Part shown: positions 47,737-55,093 of the stretch, one piece after another
How positions within the stretch are numbered: the stretch's first letter is position 1
Layout of the letters: each line of letters begins with the position of its first letter
Assembly: GCA_024508725.1 (NCBI GenBank)
Contig: JANINS010000003.1
Span: 744,001-808,000, forward strand
Source: Chitinophagaceae bacterium
Lineage (GTDB): Bacteria > Bacteroidota > Bacteroidia > Chitinophagales > Chitinophagaceae
Direction: 5' to 3'
Length of the DNA: 64,000 nucleotides
Notes under the pieces: generated by a model
Databases searched by the model: none
The model's input: the letters and a program-made list of their open reading frames with translations, nothing else
What the model was told of the DNA's origin: nothing
Made by a program: the position numbers and the translations under genes

Positions 47737-47758
47737 ACTTTGAAATTCAAAGCACTTT
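47737..47758. promoter_or_regulatory. Palindromic operator, site 2, upstream of creD
   Basis: It contains CTTTGAA-A-TTCAAAG, a perfect 7-bp-arm palindrome, inside a 22-nt stretch 18/22 identical to site 1. It ends 16 nt before the creD ATG. A TATACACTTTG stretch overlapping it may include a weak -7 element. Confidence 0.6.
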
Positions 47759-47774
47759 TAAAAACAACAACACC

Positions 47775-49130
47775 ATGAACACAGAACACACACCACACAC
47801 ACATTCAGACAATTCCAACAAGCTCCTCATCAAAGGACTCATCACCGGTTTGCTCATTCTTATCATGCTCATTCCAACATTATTCGTCAACAATCTCGTA
47901 AAAGAAAGAGAAGAAAGGCAAAAGCAGGTGGTTCAGGAAGTGAGTAGCAAATGGGCTTCGGCACAAACGATAGCAGGCCCTTATTTAAATGTTCCATATC
48001 GAACGATAGAAACAGATGCAAATGGTAAACAAATTTCTGTTCTAAAAACCCTGGTACTGTTGCCTGAAAACCTTGTTGCGAATGGCAATATCATTCCCGA
48101 AGAAACACATCGTTCCATCTATCATGTATTGTTATACAAAACAGATGTGCAGTTAAAAGGAACATTCAATATTCAGCTTCCTGATGATGTTGCAAAAGAA
48201 AATCTTGAGTTGAGCAAAGCAAGGATCTGCCTGGGAATCTCAGATTTTAAAGGCATTGAAGAAAAGATCAGTATAAAACTAAACGGAAACAATATCACAT
48301 TAACACCTGGCTTACCAAGTCGTGAGTTGAGTGAATTCGGGCTTTCTGCACCGGCAAATTTTACAATGGAAAACTTATCACAGCCGATCAGTTTTGAAAC
48401 CTCAGTAAAAGTGAAAGGAAGTGAGCAATTGCACTTCATGCCTTTGGCAGCCAACAGCCAGTTCACCTTGCAATCAAAATGGCAGAACCCTTCTTTCGAT
48501 GGCAACACCATTCCAAATACAAGAACTGTTGATGAAAAAGGTTTCATTGCTACATGGAAATTCAACGAAGCCAATCTTCCTTTCACCACTGTGATTCGTG
48601 AAGGTTCAGCAAAGAATGCGGTAAGCAGTTTTGGGGTAAGCATGCTGCAACCTGCAGATCAATATGCGAAAACAATGAGAAGTGTGAAGTATGCAATTCT
48701 TTTCATCGGTTTAACCTTCGCTTTGTTCTTCATCATAGAGCTAATGCAGCAAAAACCATTTCACCCGGTGCAATATGTTTTGGTGGGATTGGCACTCATC
48801 ATCTTTTATACATTACTGCTCGCTATAAGTGAAGTGATGGCATTTGATATTGCTTACCTGATTGCAGCAACCGCTACCGTTTCACTGATCACTTTATATG
48901 CAAAAGGGCATTTCCAGAGTTGGAAAGTTGCTTCTGTATTTGCCGGTGTACTGGCTAGTTTGTATGCCTTCATTTTTGTGTTGATCCGTTTAGAAGATAC
49001 TGCACTACTTGTTGGCAGCATAGGATTATTCATCGTTCTGGCTTTAGTAATGTATGCAAGCCGTAAGGTGAATTGGTACGGACAACCAAAAGCAATTATT
49101 GCTCCTGAAACAATCAACACTCAATTCTAA
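47775..49130 (+). CDS. creD: Inner membrane protein CreD
   Basis: A 451-residue protein. After a His/Thr-rich cytosolic start there is one TM helix (about residues 20-42, LIKGLITGLLILIMLIPTLF), a large periplasmic domain with VQEVSSKWASAQTIAGPYLNVPY, and then five or six C-terminal TM helices (from about residue 300). These fit CreD (PF06123) over its whole length. In E. coli, creD is controlled by CreBC and linked to colicin E2 tolerance and envelope integrity. Here the regulator is instead the adjacent winged-helix protein, whose putative operator lies just upstream. It is followed at 12 nt by another membrane protein. Confidence 0.93.
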   Translation: MNTEHTPHTHSDNSNKLLIKGLITGLLILIMLIPTLFVNNLVKEREERQKQVVQEVSSKWASAQTIAGPYLNVPYRTIETDANGKQISVLKTLVLLPENLVANGNIIPEETHRSIYHVLLYKTDVQLKGTFNIQLPDDVAKENLELSKARICLGISDFKGIEEKISIKLNGNNITLTPGLPSRELSEFGLSAPANFTMENLSQPISFETSVKVKGSEQLHFMPLAANSQFTLQSKWQNPSFDGNTIPNTRTVDEKGFIATWKFNEANLPFTTVIREGSAKNAVSSFGVSMLQPADQYAKTMRSVKYAILFIGLTFALFFIIELMQQKPFHPVQYVLVGLALIIFYTLLLAISEVMAFDIAYLIAATATVSLITLYAKGHFQSWKVASVFAGVLASLYAFIFVLIRLEDTALLVGSIGLFIVLALVMYASRKVNWYGQPKAIIAPETINTQF

Positions 49131-49142
49131 ACAATCATTTAT

Positions 49143-49550
49143 ATGAAACCAGTAGCAATTTATTTCAGGGCTTACCTCATTTATTTAATGATCACATTGC
49201 CAAGCATGCTGTTTCCACCAATGTATATGCTATCAGCGCTCTATGCTTTTGTTTTTGGGTTTGCCTCGTGCCTTGTGTTTACAATGGCATATTTCGCTAT
49301 CAAGACTGCAAGAATCAATTTCAAGAGCAAATTCATCTTATTAGTTATTACGATACCAATTGCAGTAGCTGTTGGGCATACGCTGATCGGTGTATTCAAT
49401 GTAGAAGATAAAGTATGGGATCTTAATCTGTTCTTATGTTTCCCATCAGTAGCAATAGTATCAGGTTGGATAAGCTTGCATGTAAACAAAAGATCAGTGA
49501 GAGAAGAATTTACTGGTGAAGAAGCACAGGAATTCCCAATCGTAATTTAA
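49143..49550 (+). CDS. Small four-helix membrane protein of the creD operon
   Basis: A 135-residue protein with four hydrophobic helices (about residues 7-27, 30-50, 60-82, 95-112) and a polar C-terminal tail with REEFTGEEAQEF. No family is recognised. It lies 12 nt after creD and 9 nt before the COQ4-like gene, so it is part of the same transcript. The plus frame was kept over the antisense frame because of these operon spacings and helix pattern. Confidence 0.7.
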   Translation: MKPVAIYFRAYLIYLMITLPSMLFPPMYMLSALYAFVFGFASCLVFTMAYFAIKTARINFKSKFILLVITIPIAVAVGHTLIGVFNVEDKVWDLNLFLCFPSVAIVSGWISLHVNKRSVREEFTGEEAQEFPIVI

Positions 49551-49559
49551 AACTGAGAT

Positions 49560-50054
49560 ATGAAATATTTAATACAGCTCAGGTGCAGGTTATTGGTATC
49601 GCTAACACATAATGTGGCCTTACCATTATTAAAACATGTAAGAAAACCTAAACCCTTTCCTTATACATTACAAGAGCTTTCTGATCTGCCAAATGGCACT
49701 TTAGGAAAAGACCTGTATGATTTTATTGATAAAAAAGACCTGCAACTGCTTACTCATTATGCCCGGCACGATATGAAACATATTGTGCTGGGTTATGATA
49801 CAACTGAGCAGGGCGAACTATGCCTCCAGTCGTTTATGTTCGGTAATGGCAGAATATCCTTTCCTGTTTTGGCTACTGTACTTTTCGGATTGTTTACAGC
49901 ACCGGAATATTGGAAAGCCATGTGGAAGTCTTACAAAACAGGCAAACAATGTACGTCTATTCATAATTGGGATTGGTTTGATCTTATTCCGGTTTCTACC
50001 GAGCTGCTGAAGAACAAGATATTCTCAACTAAAATATTGGTAAATGAAAAATAA
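49560..50054 (+). CDS. COQ4-like protein
   Basis: A 164-residue protein with a COQ4-type start (PYTLQELSDLPNGTLGKDLYDFI). The zinc motif HDxxH-x11-E is at His70, Asp71, His74 and Glu86 (HDMKHIVLGYDTTEQGE), followed by LCLQSFMFGNG. COQ4 is a scaffold, reported to have C1-oxidative decarboxylase activity in ubiquinone synthesis. Bacteroidota make menaquinone, so a non-quinone role is likely. No TM segment is evident beyond a weak hydrophobic patch (residues 99-112). The start is 9 nt after the upstream gene, and its end overlaps the next gene by 11 nt. Confidence 0.8.
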   Translation: MKYLIQLRCRLLVSLTHNVALPLLKHVRKPKPFPYTLQELSDLPNGTLGKDLYDFIDKKDLQLLTHYARHDMKHIVLGYDTTEQGELCLQSFMFGNGRISFPVLATVLFGLFTAPEYWKAMWKSYKTGKQCTSIHNWDWFDLIPVSTELLKNKIFSTKILVNEK

Positions 50055-50706
50055 ATTCAGTTCTACAGAAAGGATGTTACTGGTATCGCTTGGATTTACC
50101 ATGATTTTACTCGCATTTCGAATTGTTTACTCGGGAACATTAAACTATATCTTCTATGCATGGAACCTGTTTTTAGCGGTGGTTCCGTTGTTGTTCAGCA
50201 GGAAGTTACAGCGCCATTCACAGTTTAGTTCCGTATCGACCGGATTATTGCTTGGATGGTTGCTGTTCTTCCCTAATGCACCTTATGTGATCACCGATAT
50301 TTTTCATTTTAAAGAAAGGTTGCCGGTTCCAAAGTGGTACGATCTTCTGCTTGTAACCTCAGCAGCATGGAATGGAATGATACTCGGATTTGTTTCGTTG
50401 ATACAGGTTGAACAATTTTTATCGAGACAATTCAGTCGGATAAAAGTAAGTGCTATGATAAGTTGCTTCGTTTTCTTATGTGGCTATGGTATCTATATTG
50501 GCAGGTATATGAGATACAATAGCTGGGATATTATTACTAACCCTTTCAGGTTGATAGACGAAACAACCGATCATTTTTTTAATCCCATACAACACTTCAG
50601 GGTTTGGGAGTTTACATTATTATTCTCTGTAATGCTGATCATTATTTATGCTACACTCAAGCATTTGTCGATGAATTCTTTTATAAAGCCTGAGCAAAAA
50701 AGTTGA
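50044..50706 (+). CDS. DUF1361 membrane protein
   Basis: A 220-residue integral membrane protein with about six TM helices. It carries the DUF1361 signature LLFFPNAPYVITDIFHF (about residues 78-94) and FLCGYGIYIGRYMRYNSWDIITNP split over two conserved blocks. Family function is unknown. It starts 11 nt inside the COQ4-like gene, so the two are translationally coupled. It ends the operon, followed by a repeat copy and a strong terminator. Confidence 0.86.
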   Translation: MKNKFSSTERMLLVSLGFTMILLAFRIVYSGTLNYIFYAWNLFLAVVPLLFSRKLQRHSQFSSVSTGLLLGWLLFFPNAPYVITDIFHFKERLPVPKWYDLLLVTSAAWNGMILGFVSLIQVEQFLSRQFSRIKVSAMISCFVFLCGYGIYIGRYMRYNSWDIITNPFRLIDETTDHFFNPIQHFRVWEFTLLFSVMLIIIYATLKHLSMNSFIKPEQKS

Positions 50707-50720
50707 ATAATGATATGAAC

Positions 50721-50768
50721 GTTGAAGTGAGTGACACAACAGCAGCCGAAGTTATTTCCATAGCTGGC
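50721..50768 (+). repeat. Interspersed intergenic repeat, family A, copy 9 (diverged)
   Basis: GTTGAAGTGAGTGACACAAC, then AGCAGCCGAAGTTATTTCCATAGCTGG when read in two parts, aligns with the core with several changes (closest to copy 3). It is 3' of the DUF1361 gene and reads in its direction. Confidence 0.5.
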
Positions 50769-50773
50769 TAACT

Positions 50774-50803
50774 AAAAAAGCCCCGCAATTGCGAGGCTTT
50801 TTT
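50774..50803. terminator. Bidirectional intrinsic terminator
   Basis: AAAAAAGCC-C-CGC / GCG-A-GGCTTTTTT with loop AATT (12 paired positions, one mismatch). A/T runs on both sides serve the DUF1361 gene (+) and the propeller/barrel gene (-). Confidence 0.85.
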
Positions 50804-50820
50804 ATAGATAATTTGTCTGT

Positions 50821-53800
50821 TTAAAAATCAAATCCCATTGCTATATACCAGTAAGGTTTTCCCTTAAATACACCTTTCATTTCCCATGAAGCATCTACTT
50901 TTAAGAAATAACCAAGTAAAGTGCTTCTTGCACCAAAACCATAACCACCTACAAATGGCCCGATGCCACCCACTTTATATCTTACAGTCACCGGGTTATT
51001 GGGATCCTGGAAAACTCTTGTTGGTCGTTCTATGCCATTGAATTTACCATTCCATGCAGTTCCAAGATCAACAAACTGTGTTAGCTGGAAATTCCTGAGG
51101 AAAGCATTATTAACTGGTTTATTGAACAAGGTTGTAAAAACCGGGAAGCGGAATTCACTGTTAAACACAACGGCATTGTTTCCATTTGCTATATTCTGAG
51201 GAAATCCACGCATGTTCACCGCTAATGATTGAAACGCATAATTCTGATCTGCGGCAGGCGTATTTGAATTGTTGAATTGCGGATTCAGCCAGCCATCCAC
51301 ACCACCAAGATAATAGATGATCTTCCTGTTGCCCCATGAAAAATCTCCGGCACCTCTTACAGCCCAGATGAAATTTCTTACGATAGGTACATAATACCTT
51401 GCATCGAATCCGGCGTTGAAAGTGTACTGTGCTTTATTTGCAGAGTTCTTATTGATCTGTGCATTCGCATCGAAATAAACTTTCCAGCGTAAGCCGAACC
51501 AGATGTTTTGTGTGGGGTTTAAAGTGTTGTCATGTACATATTCAAGTCTTGAAACAATGTATTGCAACACTGAATCTTTTCTTGCCAGGCCTGTTACATC
51601 AGGAATAATGATGCCGCTTCCATCGCCTTTTCCTGATTTAACGATGCCTCTGTCGCTGCGTAATCCCAAAGCCAGTTGTAATCTTTTTATCTCGTTAAAA
51701 GGATAAGAAACATTAGCCTGGTACAAACTGGTGATCAGTTTCGTTCCATAAAAATTATAGTTACCTAAAGGAGAATTGAAAATCGGTCCTTTGAAGTTTG
51801 AATTGGTGCTGCGATAATATGTCAAACCCCAATCGATCCTTTTACGATAGTTCTGGATAGACAAAAGGTAATCTCTGTCTTTTAGATTTGAACCCATTCT
51901 TATAGCACCGGTGAGCCTGTAATCTTCCATTACATCGCTGATACCCACACGAAAATTCCAGTTGATGTTATTACCATTATTTAACCGGATCGGTCCTGAA
52001 CCACCACCATAAGGCTGGTACCTGTTAAGCAGAACCGTATTAGATATACCACTTTGCAGGAAATCGGCACTAAACTTTAGTTTGTAGTTGAACAGCCGTG
52101 CTTTGCCTAAAGCATTCGGAGGAGTTTCTCTTCCTTCCGTTGGACCTGCAATACCGGTTGTATCTCTATCATCAAACTCTGATTGGAAAACTTTTTTCCG
52201 GGTACTGTCGTTGGCAGGATAATTTGTTGGTCTTCCTGTCGAAGCCCGGTATTCAGCCATTCGTTGACGCATGAACTCAGTTGGACGAGCATTTACATTC
52301 CGTTTTCTCAATGCTATAGAATCTATTCTCAGTTTATAAATGAACTTGAGGTCACCTTCTTTTCTTACCTCACTCACCTGTCCACGATCGCCTGCAATTC
52401 TTGTTTCCAACAAACTGCTTTGATAGTTGGTGATGGGAAATGAATAAGTAGAATCTTTATACGTTCTGAAATAACTCACACTATCAGGCTCAGGCTTCTG
52501 CCATGCAACGAGTGTTGAATCCAGTTCTTTGTCTGATGGATTTCTGAGTATCTCATCACCAACATAAAATAAGGTATCCAGACCATCGCTTTGCGTAGTG
52601 AAAAATCCTGCCCACCTGTTATTGATACCATTTTCATTTGAAATGAAAGTAAAGTGTGTTACGTTGTATTGCATCGGGTAACGGGCATCGCCAAAACGCA
52701 TATTGGTGAGTTTGGTGATCTGGCGGAAATCATTGTTCTTATTAAAGATATCTGCCAGGTAGATATTGAATGGATAACGGCTTGGTAAAGCAGTATCAGC
52801 ATTCGCTGCAGTTCCTGAAGGCCGGTTAGAAGAAAATATGATCGCAGACCTGTTAGGGAAAGAAACAAAAGTTGGATCAAGATCGTCGTAGATATCGTTG
52901 GTTACCTGCTCGGTCTTTTGACTTTGTGTGTTGTAGATAAAGATGTCTGATTGACCATTCTTCACAGCACTCATCAATATCTGGTTTTGATTCAGCATGA
53001 AGCCGGCATCGAGTATCTGATCAAAGCCTGTTATCTCCTGGCGGTCTCTTTTTATTCTTGCGATCTGGTCGTAAACGAACATGTATATCTTTCCATCTTT
53101 CCAGTAAACCACCAACAAACGTGTTCCTTTTCCATCCCATGCCAGAATTGGATAATTTGGATTGATATCACCTTCTCTAACTCTCACACCATATTTCAAC
53201 AGTACTTTTTCTTCGCCCTGTTGATTAAGTATGATGCTGTAAATACCTTTCTTAAACTTAACAGCCGCATAAGTGTTATTACGTGGATTGGGATTCACCT
53301 GGAAACGATAGAAATCCTGCTTTTCTACATCTTCTACTACCGAGATCGTTCCTTTTGGTGCATTTCTACGTTGACGGATATCTTTAAAATACCTGTCTTC
53401 CATTGACGTCATGAACTCTGCCAGCAATGGTTTGAATTTTTTCTTCGTTATTCTTTGAGAGGCTGTATTTAAACTTTTATAGATACGGGCCAGGTAAAGG
53501 AAATAAGTAACGTTATCTTTCTTGTATTTCTCACCCAGGTAATACCAGAAAGCATGACCTGCAAGTTCAGGTTCTTTAAAAGCAAACTGGTAAAAGTTTT
53601 TGTAATCGCCACTCATCATTACATCTTTCAACTGATCATCCAGTTTGGCATTCCAGTTCTCTGCGTGATAGCGTATATAACCTTCTACCAACCATTTTGG
53701 AAGATCCAGTAAAGCCTGGTTGCTGGCGAATTCACCAATATCATCACCAAACAAAAGATTTTCAACCAGTGACCTTACAATACCTGTTCTAAGTTGACGA

Positions 53801-54198
53801 CGGAAATCTGCATGGTTACCATTAAAATAAACGATGATCTTGTTGTTCACCAATCGTGTTAATCCACCGGGGTTAGCAAAATCAGTTCCCAAACCAATAT
53901 TACTCGACTTGAAATCTTCGTAGTTATTATAAATGATAATGCTGGCTTTACGTTGCAAAGAATATTCTACAACTTTTTCAATTTGCTCCAGTTCTTCTTC
54001 GGCAACCTGTGCAGCTTGTTTGGCCAGTTCGTTACCACCTACGTTGAAGTAAGTGTAGAAATTATTTGTCTCATAAAATCTCCAGGTAAATTTCTTATGC
54101 TGTACCCTGTTCTTTCCATATTCAACTGCATTCACCTGGGCCATAGCCGTTACAGTAAGCAGCGATGCAAAAAGGAGGAACGAAAACCGAATTTTCAT
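50821..54198 (-). CDS. Large exported beta-propeller plus outer-membrane barrel protein
   Basis: A 1125-residue protein with a signal peptide (residues 1-20). The order of domains is as follows. About 25-270 is an alpha/beta region resembling peptidase MA domains (NFYTYFNVGG, ASIIIYNNYEDF, LPKWLVEGYIRYHAE), but the expected HExxH is replaced by IVRSLVENLLFG, so it is probably inactive. About 290-600 has PD40/TolB-like repeats (YPILAWDGKGTRLLVVY, DDLDPTFVSFPNRSAIIFSSNRPSG). About 700-1125 is a BamA/surface-antigen-like barrel with a terminal aromatic strand, YWYIAMGFDF. It is likely anchored in the outer membrane with periplasmic domains. Its function is unknown. Confidence 0.8.
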   Translation of the reverse strand: MKIRFSFLLFASLLTVTAMAQVNAVEYGKNRVQHKKFTWRFYETNNFYTYFNVGGNELAKQAAQVAEEELEQIEKVVEYSLQRKASIIIYNNYEDFKSSNIGLGTDFANPGGLTRLVNNKIIVYFNGNHADFRRQLRTGIVRSLVENLLFGDDIGEFASNQALLDLPKWLVEGYIRYHAENWNAKLDDQLKDVMMSGDYKNFYQFAFKEPELAGHAFWYYLGEKYKKDNVTYFLYLARIYKSLNTASQRITKKKFKPLLAEFMTSMEDRYFKDIRQRRNAPKGTISVVEDVEKQDFYRFQVNPNPRNNTYAAVKFKKGIYSIILNQQGEEKVLLKYGVRVREGDINPNYPILAWDGKGTRLLVVYWKDGKIYMFVYDQIARIKRDRQEITGFDQILDAGFMLNQNQILMSAVKNGQSDIFIYNTQSQKTEQVTNDIYDDLDPTFVSFPNRSAIIFSSNRPSGTAANADTALPSRYPFNIYLADIFNKNNDFRQITKLTNMRFGDARYPMQYNVTHFTFISNENGINNRWAGFFTTQSDGLDTLFYVGDEILRNPSDKELDSTLVAWQKPEPDSVSYFRTYKDSTYSFPITNYQSSLLETRIAGDRGQVSEVRKEGDLKFIYKLRIDSIALRKRNVNARPTEFMRQRMAEYRASTGRPTNYPANDSTRKKVFQSEFDDRDTTGIAGPTEGRETPPNALGKARLFNYKLKFSADFLQSGISNTVLLNRYQPYGGGSGPIRLNNGNNINWNFRVGISDVMEDYRLTGAIRMGSNLKDRDYLLSIQNYRKRIDWGLTYYRSTNSNFKGPIFNSPLGNYNFYGTKLITSLYQANVSYPFNEIKRLQLALGLRSDRGIVKSGKGDGSGIIIPDVTGLARKDSVLQYIVSRLEYVHDNTLNPTQNIWFGLRWKVYFDANAQINKNSANKAQYTFNAGFDARYYVPIVRNFIWAVRGAGDFSWGNRKIIYYLGGVDGWLNPQFNNSNTPAADQNYAFQSLAVNMRGFPQNIANGNNAVVFNSEFRFPVFTTLFNKPVNNAFLRNFQLTQFVDLGTAWNGKFNGIERPTRVFQDPNNPVTVRYKVGGIGPFVGGYGFGARSTLLGYFLKVDASWEMKGVFKGKPYWYIAMGFDF

Positions 54199-54386
54199 TT
54201 TGTTCGTCAGTTGGATTTATGCCATAGGAACCTAACCCAGTCCTTACAGCGAAATATTATTCTGAAGCAGTTCCGGGCAAACCACTTTCAAATAAGATAC
54301 GATATTTGATGTGTTTGCTTCTTAACCGATTATTAAGCCTCTAAAATTAGGTAATTAGCCTAAATACAGATTGTAAAAATAAAGTT

Positions 54387-55028
54387 ATGATAACCGTTGC
54401 AAGTTTTACTTTAAACCCGGTACAGGAAAACACATATATCTTGTATAATGAGCATAATGAAGCATTCATTATAGACCCCGGCTGTTATTTTACTGCAGAA
54501 GAAGAAGAACTGCAGCAGTTCATCAATGAACATAGACTGAAACCGGTTAAACTACTAAATACGCATTGCCATTTGGATCATGTTTTTGGCAATAAATGGG
54601 TGCATAAAACCTTCGGACTGGAACTGCATTTACATCCAACAGAAGAAAAAGTATTGGCTTTTGCACCACAATCCGGACAAATGTGGGGTTTGACGTTTAC
54701 CAATTATTCCGGTCCGTTGCATTTTTTAAATGATGGCGATATTTTGAAATTAGGAGAAGACGAACTGGAAGTGATCTTAGCGCCAGGGCATTCTCCCGGA
54801 AGTCTTTGCTTTTATTGCAAAAACCAACATTTCCTGATTGGAGGAGATGTCCTGTTCCGTGATAGCATTGGGAGAACCGATTTACCAGGTGGAGACCATG
54901 AAACATTACTCAACAGCATCAGGCAAAGATTGTATGTGCTGCCAGATGAAACAGAGGCTTTCCCTGGTCATGGACCTTCAACAACGATTGGATATGAGAA
55001 AAAGAATAATCCTTTTGTGAATGGATAA
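54387..55028 (+). CDS. MBL-fold metallohydrolase (glyoxalase II-like)
   Basis: A 213-residue metallo-beta-lactamase-fold hydrolase. The zinc ligands are visible: THCHLDHVFG (the HxHxDH motif), APGHSPGS (third His), GGDVLFRDSIGRTDLPGGD (bridging Asp) and the final His in FPGHGPSTTI. The pattern is that of the glyoxalase II / YcbL group, thioesterases acting on S-lactoylglutathione or other thioesters. Bacteroidota do not generally rely on glutathione, so the thiol substrate is open. It converges with the caspase-like protein gene across a repeat. Confidence 0.9.
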   Translation: MITVASFTLNPVQENTYILYNEHNEAFIIDPGCYFTAEEEELQQFINEHRLKPVKLLNTHCHLDHVFGNKWVHKTFGLELHLHPTEEKVLAFAPQSGQMWGLTFTNYSGPLHFLNDGDILKLGEDELEVILAPGHSPGSLCFYCKNQHFLIGGDVLFRDSIGRTDLPGGDHETLLNSIRQRLYVLPDETEAFPGHGPSTTIGYEKKNNPFVNG

Positions 55029-55031
55029 TTT

Positions 55032-55092
55032 TCACGCAAAGGCGCAAAGGAATCAAGATCTTTTGCTTTGCAAACTCTGCTTCTTTGCGTGA
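55032..55092. repeat. CGCAAAG-family inverted-repeat element, copy 3
   Basis: Perfect 10-nt terminal arms TCACGCAAAG (55032-55041) and CTTTGCGTGA (55083-55092) with an inner GCGCAAAGG / CTTTGC. It fills the whole 65-nt gap between two convergent genes, so it is a likely two-way terminator here. Confidence 0.7.
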
Positions 55093-55093
55093 C

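Noticed and set aside
48173-48643. 156-residue minus-strand frame
   Set aside because: Antisense to creD, which matches its family over its full length.
52951-53406. 151-residue plus-strand frame
   Set aside because: Antisense to the propeller region of the 1125-residue gene.
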